In this document: piece after piece, positions 53,253 through 64,000 of the stretch
How positions within the stretch are numbered: the stretch's first letter is position 1
Layout of the letters: the number at the start of each line of letters is the position of its first letter
Assembly: GCA_900604495.1 (NCBI GenBank)
Contig: UWOR01000015.1
Location: 15,507 to 79,506 of the forward strand
Reading direction: 5' to 3'
DNA: 64,000 bases
From: Desulfovibrio sp. Marseille-P6017
GTDB lineage: Bacteria > Bacillota_A > Clostridia > Peptostreptococcales > Peptostreptococcaceae
The notes under the pieces: model-generated
What the model was told of the DNA's origin: nothing
The model's database searches: none
What the model saw: the letters and a program-made list of their open reading frames with translations, nothing else
Program-made: the position numbers and the translations under genes

Positions 53253-54428
53253 TTAACTATAAATATCTGAAAGTTCCATATGTATACGTGATATACTGTT
53301 AGAATCAACTTTCAAATATGATAAATCTACTATTTCATCTTCATCATAAATATTAGGTAAATATATTATAAATTCTGATCCAACACCTACCTCACTATTT
53401 ACATTAATTTTTCCTCTATGAATGTCAATTAAACTTTTACTAAGTGATAAACCAACTCCACTGCCTTCACTTATCTTTGTAAATCTATCTTCAACATTGT
53501 AGAATGCCTCAAATATATTATCTATCCTGTCCTGTGGTATACCCACTCCATTATCTTTTATCGAGATTTTAACAAAATTATTTTCTGTGCCTATACATAC
53601 TAGTATTGTTCCATTTTCCTTATTGAATTTTATTGCATTTGATATAATATTCAATATTACTCTTTCTATCTTTAAATAATCAAAACTTATAATTATTTCT
53701 TCAATATCCGTATCAAATATCAAATCTATATTTTTAAATTTTTTATATTCATTTATTCTTTCACATATTGATTCTACAAAGTTTACAATATCATGATTTC
53801 TAGGACTAAATGAGTATACTCCTGATTTTAAATTGGTTAAGTCAATTAAATTATTTGATAATTTAAGTATTCTTAAACTATTATTATTTATTTGCTTTAT
53901 ATTTTGTATAAAGCATTCATTACAACTATGCTTTTCATCTCTTTTATAACACTTAGAACATTTATACTCTAATAACTGTATATTGCTAAATATCATATTT
54001 AAAGGTGTTCTAAATTCATGCCCTATGTTAGAAAAGAATCCTTCTCTTAATTTATCTAGTTCATTTTTATATGAAATATCCCTAATTACACCTAATATTC
54101 CATGTATATTTCCTTTTTCATCAAATGATGGATACTTACTTACCTCAACTTCCTGTATATCGCCATTATGTCTTACAACAGTTTGCTCATAAGATACCGA
54201 TTGTTTACTTTCAATCACTTCTAAATCTTTAATTTTGCCCATCTTATGAATTTTTCTAAGTACAGGTAATTCATCATATGTTTTTCCATAAATAAGTGAT
54301 TTTGGTAATCCAATTAAGTTATCTGCATAACTTTTATTACAATATATATTTTTTCCATCTATATCCCTATAAAATATATAGTCTGGTATTAAATCTAAAA
54401 GTTGTTCCAACAATTCTTTGCTATACAT
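53253..54428 (-). CDS. cytosolic PAS histidine kinase with a four-cysteine insertion
   Basis: The 391-residue kinase has a PAS domain (residues 5-120: LDLIPDYIFYRDIDGKNIYC, VVRHNGDIQEVEVSKYPSFD, ILGVIRDISY), the H-box FFSNIGHEFRTPL with His137, N-box VILNIISNAIKFNKENG, and G-boxes IKDNGVGIP and GSGVGLSLSKSLID. There is no membrane helix. Between the two helices of the dimerisation hairpin lies CSKCYKRDEKHSCNEC: Cys157, 160, 169 and 172, which could bind zinc or an iron-sulfur cluster. No response regulator is adjacent. It is likely cargo of the element. Confidence 0.85.
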   Translation of the reverse strand: MYSKELLEQLLDLIPDYIFYRDIDGKNIYCNKSYADNLIGLPKSLIYGKTYDELPVLRKIHKMGKIKDLEVIESKQSVSYEQTVVRHNGDIQEVEVSKYPSFDEKGNIHGILGVIRDISYKNELDKLREGFFSNIGHEFRTPLNMIFSNIQLLEYKCSKCYKRDEKHSCNECFIQNIKQINNNSLRILKLSNNLIDLTNLKSGVYSFSPRNHDIVNFVESICERINEYKKFKNIDLIFDTDIEEIIISFDYLKIERVILNIISNAIKFNKENGTILVCIGTENNFVKISIKDNGVGIPQDRIDNIFEAFYNVEDRFTKISEGSGVGLSLSKSLIDIHRGKINVNSEVGVGSEFIIYLPNIYDEDEIVDLSYLKVDSNSISRIHMELSDIYS

Positions 54429-54461
54429 ATAATTGCTCTCCTAATCTAACTTTTCCAATAT

Positions 54462-54496
54462 AAAAAGACTGTGCTTTAAAAGACCAGTCTTTTTTA
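54462..54496 (-). terminator. terminator upstream of the PAS kinase
   Basis: AAAAAGACTG and CAGTCTTTTT arms, T-run on the minus strand; it ends transcripts from the degenerate cassette. Confidence 0.8.
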
Positions 54497-54788
54497 TTTG
54501 GGTTTTGGGGTGTTATTTTTTATTAAATAACTTATCTAATAAAATAAATTAATTTTATATATGTTAATTATAAAGAATATTTTTTTAAATTATCCTTTAA
54601 ATTTCAATATTTTATTATGTCAATTCCCACTAATTTTCAATTTTATGTCGTTTCTTGTTGTTTATATTTAAATATTACCATTATATGTAAATAATTTCCA
54701 TAGTAAAAATTACTTTTTTACATTTTTTTCTTTTTATTATTTTTTCTTACTATTATTTTATTTCTTTCTACGCTATTTACTTTCATAC

Positions 54789-54962
54789 TTATAATATCTT
54801 CTTTTTTATTCCACTTGACTTTTCTAATGTTTTCATAAAATGATTATAAGTATCTTCTGCTTGATTTCTTCTACCTGCATTTTTTTATTGTTTATTAGAC
54901 CTTATAGTCTCTTCTTTTATACTTTTTAATAAATTATCAAATATACCCACATTATTAACCAT
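54789..54962 (-). pseudogene. small broken frame downstream of the HTH relic
   Basis: MVNNVGIFDNLLKSIKEETI then a stop and KNAGRRNQAEDTYNHFMKTL in the same frame. No family is recognised. The rest of the stretch from 54496 is AT-rich with nothing supportable. Confidence 0.35.
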
Positions 54963-54975
54963 CCTTTTCTATTTT

Positions 54976-55238
54976 TTATACAATATTTTCTTCTTTCAAA
55001 TTTACATTTTTAGTTAGCCGACTTACCCACTTATCAGAATATCCTAACTCTCTAGCCATTTCTCTTACACTCTTTTTCCATAATTATTAACTATATACTT
55101 TCACACATATTCATTAGAGTATAGTTTCATTGGCAAATTAATCTGCTGACCTTTATAATACTTATGTACTATTCTTACTATTTCTTCTCCTAAGATTTCT
55201 GCATAGATCTCTTTAAAATTACTTTTTACGATTTTCAT
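54976..55238 (-). pseudogene. HTH protein relic, cassette copy B
   Basis: It matches the gene at 50011-50283 (FKEIYAEILGEEIVRIVHKY; QQINLPMKLYSNEYV) but has a TGA after NEYV and a missing base shortly after, before the frame returns as SVREMARELGYSDKWVSRL. It is non-functional. Confidence 0.75.
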
Positions 55239-55340
55239 TCTTCACCTACTTTTCTTATACAAACTAATAATAACTATTTCTATAGAAAGTTTCTTTGAGA
55301 TTATCTCTTAAAAAGTTCCTTGCTTTATTCTTTGTAAAAA

Positions 55341-55354
55341 TCCCGAAACCCCGT
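55341..55354. repeat. TCCCGAAACCCCGT repeat, copy B
   Basis: Exact reverse complement of the repeats at 51135 and 51201, placed downstream of the broken copy-B gene, just as in copy A. Confidence 0.75.
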
Positions 55355-55380
55355 TATTTTTTAGTTCTATTAATCATTTG

Positions 55381-55980
55381 TTATTCTTTAATTAAAAAAA
55401 CATATTCTCTTACATCTGTTAATATAAATACTTAATCAGTATGAAAATCTAGTATATCTTCAACATCATCATTTAACGTTATTTTCTCTAGTAATTCTTC
55501 TCTAGTTGTATTATTTAACCACATATCTATTATCTTATCTTTACAAAATAACCTATCTATGTGATGTTCCATATCTAACATATAATCTAATTCGTTTCTT
55601 ACATATTTCCTTAAATCATTTTCATTTGTATATATTAAGTAATTATCATTCTCATTGTAATTTTAAGAATTTAATTCATTGTAGCAGTTACTTATATACT
55701 TCATACTTATCTCTTCTATATTTAAGTTGTATTACGCAAATAATATTACCTTATCTATATCTAAGTTATTTGTATTTTCGTATTCAATTACTATTTCATT
55801 TAACTTATTACTCTCATTTAATATGTATTCTTTTATATATTTATCTTCTATTTCATTATCTATTCTTTCTATAACAATTATTGTTTCTTGATCTATGTTG
55901 TTATATTTATTAATTATTTCTTTCAATTCATTAAAGAATAATTTATTAATTATTTCAGATTTATTATTTATCATAGTCAT
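55381..55980 (-). pseudogene. relic of the 199-residue cassette protein, copy B
   Basis: It is the same length as the gene at 50498-51097 and about 75% identical, but in-frame stops fall after VILFA, near NELNS and before VFILTD. The first 82 residues could still be made. Loss is recent, because the frame is otherwise kept to the final VFLIKE. Confidence 0.78.
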
Positions 55981-56021
55981 ATTCTACTTTTCATTTATTT
56001 TTTAATTATATATTTATTTTT

Positions 56022-56035
56022 TCGGGCTTTCAGAC
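56022..56035. repeat. divergent GC-rich repeat upstream of the copy-B gene
   Basis: TCGGGCTTTCAGAC, a diverged ACGGGGTTTCGGGA, 42 bases upstream of the start at 55980. Confidence 0.5.
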
Positions 56036-56172
56036 TTTAATTTAGATTTAAATTATTACTTCTTAGTTACGATTTTTATTATTTTTATAAATAGATTTGT
56101 ATTAATCAGACTTGCTTTATTTAAATTTTAGTTCATTCTCTAACATCAAACTTTTCCTAATTCTATATTGAA

Positions 56173-56466
56173 TTAGTACTCATATGAAAACATTAAAGTA
56201 CTATATTCTACACTATCTATAGCATATATCTTTTTATTTTCTTTAATCACTTCGTTGTATATGTATATACTTGCTTCATATTCTGGTACTTCTTGCTTAT
56301 GAATGATTTCAACTATACCTTCTCCTATCGGGTTTAATTCAAATATTTGTAAATAATCTTTTTCTATTTTTAATTCATCTATTAGATTCCATAATAGTCT
56401 ACATATTTCTAATGGTATTTAATCTACAATGTTTCTTGTCATATACCTATTTTCTTTTTTAAACAT
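56173..56466 (-). pseudogene. relic of the 97-residue cassette protein, copy B
   Basis: It has exactly the length of the gene at 51291-51584 and about 75% identity (FKKENRYMTRNIVD, stop, IPLEICRLLWNLIDELKIEK, EVPEYEASIYIYNEVIKENK). One TAA early in the frame removes most of the protein. Confidence 0.78.
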
Positions 56467-56505
56467 ATCTATCTTCTCCTATTATTTATATGTACTCTTT
56501 GTTTT

Positions 56506-56519
56506 ACGGGCTTTCGGTC
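56506..56519. repeat. divergent GC-rich repeat upstream of the second copy-B gene
   Basis: ACGGGCTTTCGGTC, 39 bases upstream of the start at 56466. Confidence 0.55.
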
Positions 56520-56596
56520 TTTAATCAGATTATAGAAAAATAATCTGACTAATTTTTACTAAAATAACATAACAATTTACTATTTTTTGATTTATT

Positions 56597-56755
56597 TTAA
56601 TCAATAATACTTTTTAATTGATTTTTAAAATCTTTATCTAGTATACCTGTTGTAAATCCAAGGGCAATTAAATCTATAAACTTATCTTGTGAAATGTCAA
56701 CTTGCCTAGGAATTAATTTCCTAGCTCTATCATTGCAGTCAAGATATAAACACAT
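56597..56755 (-). CDS. possible 52-residue small protein
   Basis: MCLYLDCNDRARKLIPRQVD, then ISQDKFIDLIALGFTTGILD and KDFKNQLKSIID. It takes the place that the RadC-like gene has in copy A. The ribosome site is weak. No family is recognised. Confidence 0.4.
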   Translation of the reverse strand: MCLYLDCNDRARKLIPRQVDISQDKFIDLIALGFTTGILDKDFKNQLKSIID

Positions 56756-56795
56756 TATTATCTCATACCTTTCTAATTCTTATATATATTTTTTT

Positions 56796-56900
56796 TTAAA
56801 GTGTAAATAGTTCTTCACCATCTTTTAATTCAATACTCCTTATTATCTTACAGTACCTTGTTTCCTTTTCAAATAACTCTTCTTTTTCTCTTTTAGCCAT
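56796..56900 (-). CDS. 34-residue protein with the ETRYC motif
   Basis: MAKREKEELFEKETRYCKII followed by RSIELKDGEELFTL. It shares the ETRYC start with the proteins at 48138 and 52919 and may be a shortened third member of that family. AAGGAAACAATGAGGT-like sequence precedes the ATG. Confidence 0.4.
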   Translation of the reverse strand: MAKREKEELFEKETRYCKIIRSIELKDGEELFTL

Positions 56901-57009
56901 ATATTTTACCTCATTGTTTCCTTATATAGTCTAGCTTGATTTTATTAAATAATAATTATAATCTATCATCTATATTAGTTTATACTTATTTTAATAACTC
57001 TTTAGTAAC

Positions 57010-57321
57010 CTAATTTTTTGTAATTATAGTTATTGAATAATCACTAGATAATAAGTATAACGTTGAATTGTATTTATCTATACAATCTTCATATATTACA
57101 TCACTAAATTCTTCAAATAATCCTTTTAATATATTTACTTTTAAATAATCCACTTCTTTAATATCCTCAATTACACACACATATCCACCATCATCTGTTA
57201 GTTTTCTGTTATGTCCATAGTTTTCATCAAGAATATTGATAACGTTATTCACATTTTTAACTACTTCCTTTGGATATTCTGATAATAAATTTAAATCTTC
57301 TTTCTTCCATAAGTTAATCAT
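57010..57321 (-). CDS. cassette protein homologue, copy B, slightly truncated
   Basis: It is a 103-residue homologue of the protein at 52178-52528 (MINLWKKEDLNLLSEYPKEV; INILDENYGHNRKLTDDGGY; LYLLSSDYSITIITKN), with only about 35-40% identity. A TAG ends it where the homologue continues with KELKDLIEK; the next codons VTKELLK are still in frame, so the stop is recent. AAAGGAGG precedes the ATG. Confidence 0.55.
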   Translation of the reverse strand: MINLWKKEDLNLLSEYPKEVVKNVNNVINILDENYGHNRKLTDDGGYVCVIEDIKEVDYLKVNILKGLFEEFSDVIYEDCIDKYNSTLYLLSSDYSITIITKN

Positions 57322-57350
57322 ATTTACTTCCTCCTTTAATGTTTTGCATT

Positions 57351-57386
57351 AAAAAAGAGATGTTAGCATTTATACCAACATCTCCA
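57351..57386 (-). terminator. terminator upstream of the copy-B protein gene
   Basis: GAGATGTTGG and GCTAACATCTC arms around TATAAAT-type loop, then T6 on the minus strand. It ends upstream transcription or acts as a leader attenuator. Confidence 0.75.
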
Positions 57387-57610
57387 TTTTCCAATTTTTA
57401 TATTCCTATCTAGTAGGATAGCTATTTAATATAGATTCAAAATTATAATATATATTTATAATATTATTTATTACGTTTTGTTTATTAACTTATATCTAAT
57501 GTATTTACCCTAAGTTCATTTATAGTCATAATCAATTTATTCCCTCAATACGATTCTCAAATAAATCAATTGTTCCGACTACGATTATAAATAAGTCTTG
57601 AATTAATTTA

Positions 57611-58043
57611 TTATCTACTTATATGGCCTGTTTTTTTCCGAAATATTTTATTAAATATATCCACAACTGGTGTAGATACAATAACTAGACTTATTAATAC
57701 AGTCGAATATAATACTGGATTTCCAAAACATTATAAGTACTCACATCTCTAAACATACTTTCTACTCTTATAGCTTCTGCTAAATTTATTTATCTAAAAT
57801 TCTACCTATAGAATCTATATGAATAAAACTTCCAATAAATGTTGGAGCATAATACATACTTAAGCTTATTAATAACGATATCATATTATTTTTTACTATT
57901 AAAGACATTAACATATTTAGTAAAGAAAATAACATATCACCTATAAAGCTAGTACCCAGTCCAGCAATATAATAATCAATAACTCTTATATCAAAAGGAG
58001 TTGTTCTATAATATTTAAATAATTCTAAAAGTTTATCTATGCT
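57611..58043 (-). pseudogene. ABC-2 type permease remnant
   Basis: Hydrophobic pieces in two frames read SIDKLLELFKYYRTTPFDIR, SFIGDMLFSLLNMLMSLIV, MYYAPTFIGSFIHIDSIGRI, then after a stop and a frameshift NLAEAIRVESMFRDVSTYNV and FGNPVLYSTVLISLVIVSTP. This is the C-terminal half of an ABC-2 membrane subunit as found in antimicrobial-peptide self-protection transporters. The ATPase partner and the N-terminus are absent. Confidence 0.55.
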
Positions 58044-58472
58044 TTAATTTTATCATATTTATAATTTGTTTATCTACACATCCTAGTGAATATTTTATTC
58101 AGTATTTACTGCAAAACTTACTTTTACATGAAAATCCATAAACTATTACTGATTACATTATAAACCCTTATATTTTATGTAATAATAAAATATATTTTTA
58201 CATTTTAAAGATTTTCGAACTAAATCAGCTATATGTTCACATATTTTTTCTAACTCTCAACAGTTTCTATATAAAAAATTCTTTGAAGTTATTCAGTAGT
58301 ATTCTATATATGCTTTTGCACTTTTATATATTCCATACTTATTCCTATTATACGTGAGCTTTACAGAAGTTTAAATTCAATATAATATTCTTAAAGTTAA
58401 AAAAGCTATCTCAAAGTAAAATATTTAGTAGGATAACTACTAGATTTTATTTTGAGACAGCTTATTTTTATC
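58043..58472. other. spacer with terminator of the sugar genes
   Basis: About 430 bases without a gene. At 58391-58470 complementary segments AAGCTATCTCAAA and TTTTGAGACAGCTT form a hairpin just after the symporter gene end. Confidence 0.55.
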
Positions 58473-59836
58473 TACATAACATCATTAATTTTTTTTCTTT
58501 CTTCTAATTCTATCAACATTTCATCATGGAATTTACCATTTATTTTATACTTAGATTTGTATATAGCATACATTACTATTGCACAAACTATAGGTATCCA
58601 TATCATTATTACTCTCATTCCAAATATAGTTGTTGAACTTTGAGCTTCTCCAGCTACATATCCTACTAAGGATAATCCAACACCAACTAACCATCCAGCT
58701 ACTGCAGATGCCCCTTTAACTAATAACGTTTGCACAGAGAATACTATACTTTCATTTCTCGTACCTAATTTATATTGACCATAATCAACTACATCCGCAA
58801 GCATTATAGTTGTAGAACCTACTAAAAATCCACTACCTAATTTTAATACAGCTCCTGCTATTGCTATTAATACAGCATTTTGAGGTGCTAAAATTCCTAT
58901 TACAAATAATAGTAAGAATCCAACTATTGGCAATATACTTCCTAGTTTAAATACATATTCTCTACCAATTCTCTTCGTTAATATAGGTAATAATACAAGT
59001 CCTGATATTTCTGCTATTCCAGCAAATGCCTGATACACAGAAAATAAACTTTCTTTTCCAACAACATATGTAAAGTAGTATATAGCCATACTTCCAGATA
59101 TCTGCATAGTTAGATTCATTGCTAAAACTATTCCTATAAATACTACTAGTTGATCATTTTTTCTTATTATATTAATTGTTTGTTTAAAGTTTACTTTTTC
59201 AGCATTTTTAGGTGTTTCTACTTTTTCCTTAACATTTAGACAAGTTATTATTGTAGTTATTACAAATACTACAGCTATAGCAACTGCAAATACCGAGTAT
59301 CCTTTTGTAATATCTCCATTCCCTAGTGTTTTGACTATCCAAAGTCCAAATGTTCCTACTATCAGCGAAGCGGTACTTGCGAATACTCTAGGTATTACTG
59401 ATATTTGTTCTCTTTCTTCTTTGTCACTAGTTAATGCTGGTATCATAGACCAGTAAGGTATATCCATTATTGTGTATGTCATTCCCCATAATATATATAC
59501 AATCGAGAAATATGCGTATAGTGGTAAGCCTTCTAAGTCTGGCTTTCTAAATAAGAATATTAAAACAACTGCGTTTATTACTGTTCCTATAAATATCCAT
59601 GGTCTAAACTTGCCAAATTTACTTCTAGTATTATCAACTATCATCCCCATTGCTGGGTCATTTATTGCATCCCAAAGTCTTGCAACTAAAAATAGCGTTC
59701 CTACGAATGCCGGATTTAGTTTAACTACATCAGTAAAATAAACCATTAAATATGTTGCTACTATTGCATATACTAAATCTTTTCCTAAAGCACCTACTCC
59801 ATAAGAATACTTCTCTCTAAATGTTAACTTACTCAT
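58472..59836 (-). CDS. GPH-family sugar:cation symporter
   Basis: The 454-residue protein has twelve predicted membrane helices and the MelB-type signatures: SYGVGALGKDLVYAIVATYL at the start, RLWDAINDPAMGMIVDNTRS with cation-site Asp residues, KFGKFRPWIFIG and GKEREQIS-like DKEEREQISVIPR. The family imports beta-galactosides, melibiose, pentosides or glucuronides with Na+ or H+. It follows the beta-galactosidase gene in the same direction, so a galactoside is the probable substrate. Confidence 0.92.
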   Translation of the reverse strand: MSKLTFREKYSYGVGALGKDLVYAIVATYLMVYFTDVVKLNPAFVGTLFLVARLWDAINDPAMGMIVDNTRSKFGKFRPWIFIGTVINAVVLIFLFRKPDLEGLPLYAYFSIVYILWGMTYTIMDIPYWSMIPALTSDKEEREQISVIPRVFASTASLIVGTFGLWIVKTLGNGDITKGYSVFAVAIAVVFVITTIITCLNVKEKVETPKNAEKVNFKQTINIIRKNDQLVVFIGIVLAMNLTMQISGSMAIYYFTYVVGKESLFSVYQAFAGIAEISGLVLLPILTKRIGREYVFKLGSILPIVGFLLLFVIGILAPQNAVLIAIAGAVLKLGSGFLVGSTTIMLADVVDYGQYKLGTRNESIVFSVQTLLVKGASAVAGWLVGVGLSLVGYVAGEAQSSTTIFGMRVIMIWIPIVCAIVMYAIYKSKYKINGKFHDEMLIELEERKKINDVM

Positions 59837-59985
59837 CTTTCTCCTCCATATTTTTATTCCCCTTTTATAAATTTATAAAAACATATCAGGAAATATTTTC
59901 TATTAACCCTGGTAAAATTATTTATTAAGCATCATAATTTGAGTATAAGTATTATACTGTTATACCCAAAGTGAAATTATGAAGA

Positions 59986-60021
59986 AAGCAACTGGACTTG
60001 GAAGTTTACTTCCAGTTGCTT
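59986..60021 (-). terminator. hairpin between lacZ and the symporter gene
   Basis: AAGCAACTGG and CCAGTTGCTT with inner pairing GGAAGT/ACTTCC. The tail on the minus strand is only weakly T-rich. The 294-bp spacer otherwise shows nothing coding. Confidence 0.6.
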
Positions 60022-60129
60022 AATAAATCATATATAATTTCCCTAGTTTAAATTGACATTTCAAGGTTTTATATTAACTAAAATACATATTCTATTTAGT
60101 TGAGATTACATGTATATTTTACTGATTAA

Positions 60130-63189
<3,060 letters not shown>

Positions 63190-63237
63190 TCATAAAGGTG
63201 TTAATATGATTATTTCCATATGAGCACTCTATTTTAT

Positions 63238-63261
63238 TTGTTGTATCCTATAATACGACAA
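63238..63261. promoter_or_regulatory. operator-like inverted repeat upstream of lacZ
   Basis: TTGTTGTAT and ATACGACAA flank CCTATA: nine-bp arms with one mismatch, about 65 bases upstream of the lacZ start. TATTAT inside it could be the -10 box. Confidence 0.55.
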
Positions 63262-63456
63262 CGAAATATTTTTGTATTGTTAAGAATACCTTTATAGTAG
63301 GTTCTATTAATATAGTTACAATTAATAAACTATATTCAACAAAATATACTTGTGCTAATTGACCTCATACTAAAGTTAATAATTTTTCACTATTAGATTG
63401 TATCAATATAAATGGACCTAAAATTATTCTATTCATAAATGACCATATCTAATTTA

Positions 63457-63472
63457 TAGAAAACGTTTGTTT
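63457..63472. promoter_or_regulatory. cre-like site
   Basis: TAGAAAACGTTTGTTT keeps the AAACGTTT core of catabolite-responsive elements. It lies 286 bases upstream of lacZ, further than usual. Confidence 0.3.
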
Positions 63473-64000
63473 CGTATCTATATTACCACTATTTTAGCTA
63501 CTAACTAAAATAAATCCCTCATTGTAACTGTAAATGATATAATCACTTAAAATAAAGAATAAAGCATTTAACTGGTTTATAAACTTTCAACCCAAAGTCT
63601 TATTTAATAAGTCTATAGATCTGTCTTCATTATATTTTATATCAACAAAATACAAACTTGATTAAATTAAATAGATTTAATGAATCTATTGTACTTAATT
63701 TTGATGCAGATCCTATAACTCACTTTAATGATTGATAAATTAATGATATTATAAAATATATTCAATCCATAAACACTTACTACTATTAATTAAGAGCTAT
63801 AATTCATAGCAAATATTCATTTATAATATCGGCAACTACTATCTTTCTTTTCTTTAATATTTATAGAACTTATTTTAATACGTCATTGTTCCCTGTTTTA
63901 AGTTTCATATTTTTCTAGTCTTTTTATTTACTATTTTATCGATTTCTGATTATTCTTATTAAATTGTATCTTTTGAATATGCTTATGTAGATCTTACTCC

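Noticed and set aside
55506..55874. Plus-strand 122-residue hydrophobic frame
   Set aside because: It is the antisense shadow of the decayed copy-B gene; its Leu/Tyr/Ser-rich composition comes from AT-rich complement sequence.
50387..56519. CRISPR array from the repeated GC-rich 14-mers
   Set aside because: Copies are too few, irregularly spaced, in both orientations and separated by genes; no cas gene is present.
63640..63790. Possible decayed gene upstream of lacZ
   Set aside because: Only short open pieces with many stops; no motif strong enough to name a family.

Overview
The window is AT-rich DNA from a spore-forming low-GC Firmicute. The block yabG, veg, sipL, ispE and a GntR gene, together with luxS, a PyrR-controlled pyrF-carAB operon and clostridial-style ribosome binding sites, points to the Peptostreptococcaceae (the Clostridioides, Romboutsia and Paeniclostridium group). 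The genus cannot be fixed from the sequence alone. No rRNA or tRNA gene and no CRISPR array was found.

Region 1 (1-10.6 kb) is mostly conserved chromosome. It holds a GntR regulator cut by the window edge, ispE, the spore-coat morphogenesis gene sipL, veg and the spore protease gene yabG. Divergent from yabG is a translationally coupled pair that looks like pseudouridine kinase plus pseudouridine-5'-phosphate glycosidase, but both proteins have lost catalytic elements. A SEC-C protein, a UPF0489-like protein, an RluA-type pseudouridine synthase, an RlmI-like methyltransferase and a DUF3298-like protein follow.

Region 2 (10.6-33.7 kb) is metabolic. The operon pyrF-carA-carB has a long leader with three PyrR-binding boxes and two attenuator terminators. 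Then come a nitroreductase, an M29 aminopeptidase, an intact PsuK-like kinase, a decayed metH behind luxS, a TtcA-like sulfurtransferase, a DUF488 protein, a ferredoxin, an XRE-cupin regulator divergent from an EmrE-type exporter, a Ca2+/H+ antiporter, a PhnA/YjdM protein and ribosomal protein L25. The uxuB-kdgA-kdgK-uxuA-uxaC cluster with its own GntR regulator encodes a full path from glucuronate to pyruvate and glyceraldehyde-3-phosphate.

Region 3 (33.7-58 kb) is an accessory, layered region. It contains an Imm5-like immunity relic, a lone Pycsar-type nucleotide cyclase homologue and a two-component/ABC-transporter module with 27-bp imperfect direct repeats on either side. Next is an element with a large serine recombinase that has cut a DUF2971 gene. 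This element carries a primase-helicase, a RadC-like protein, small unknown proteins and a PAS histidine kinase, but no recognisable conjugation, capsid or packaging gene. Its gene cassette at 50.0-52.5 kb has a second, mostly broken copy at 55.0-57.3 kb. Both copies carry an unusual GC-rich 14-bp repeat (TCCCGAAACCCCGT and variants). A dead ABC-2 permease fragment closes the region.

Region 4 (58.5-64 kb) returns to carbohydrate use: a GPH-family sugar:cation symporter downstream of a GH2 beta-galactosidase, followed by 0.8 kb with no gene I can support.
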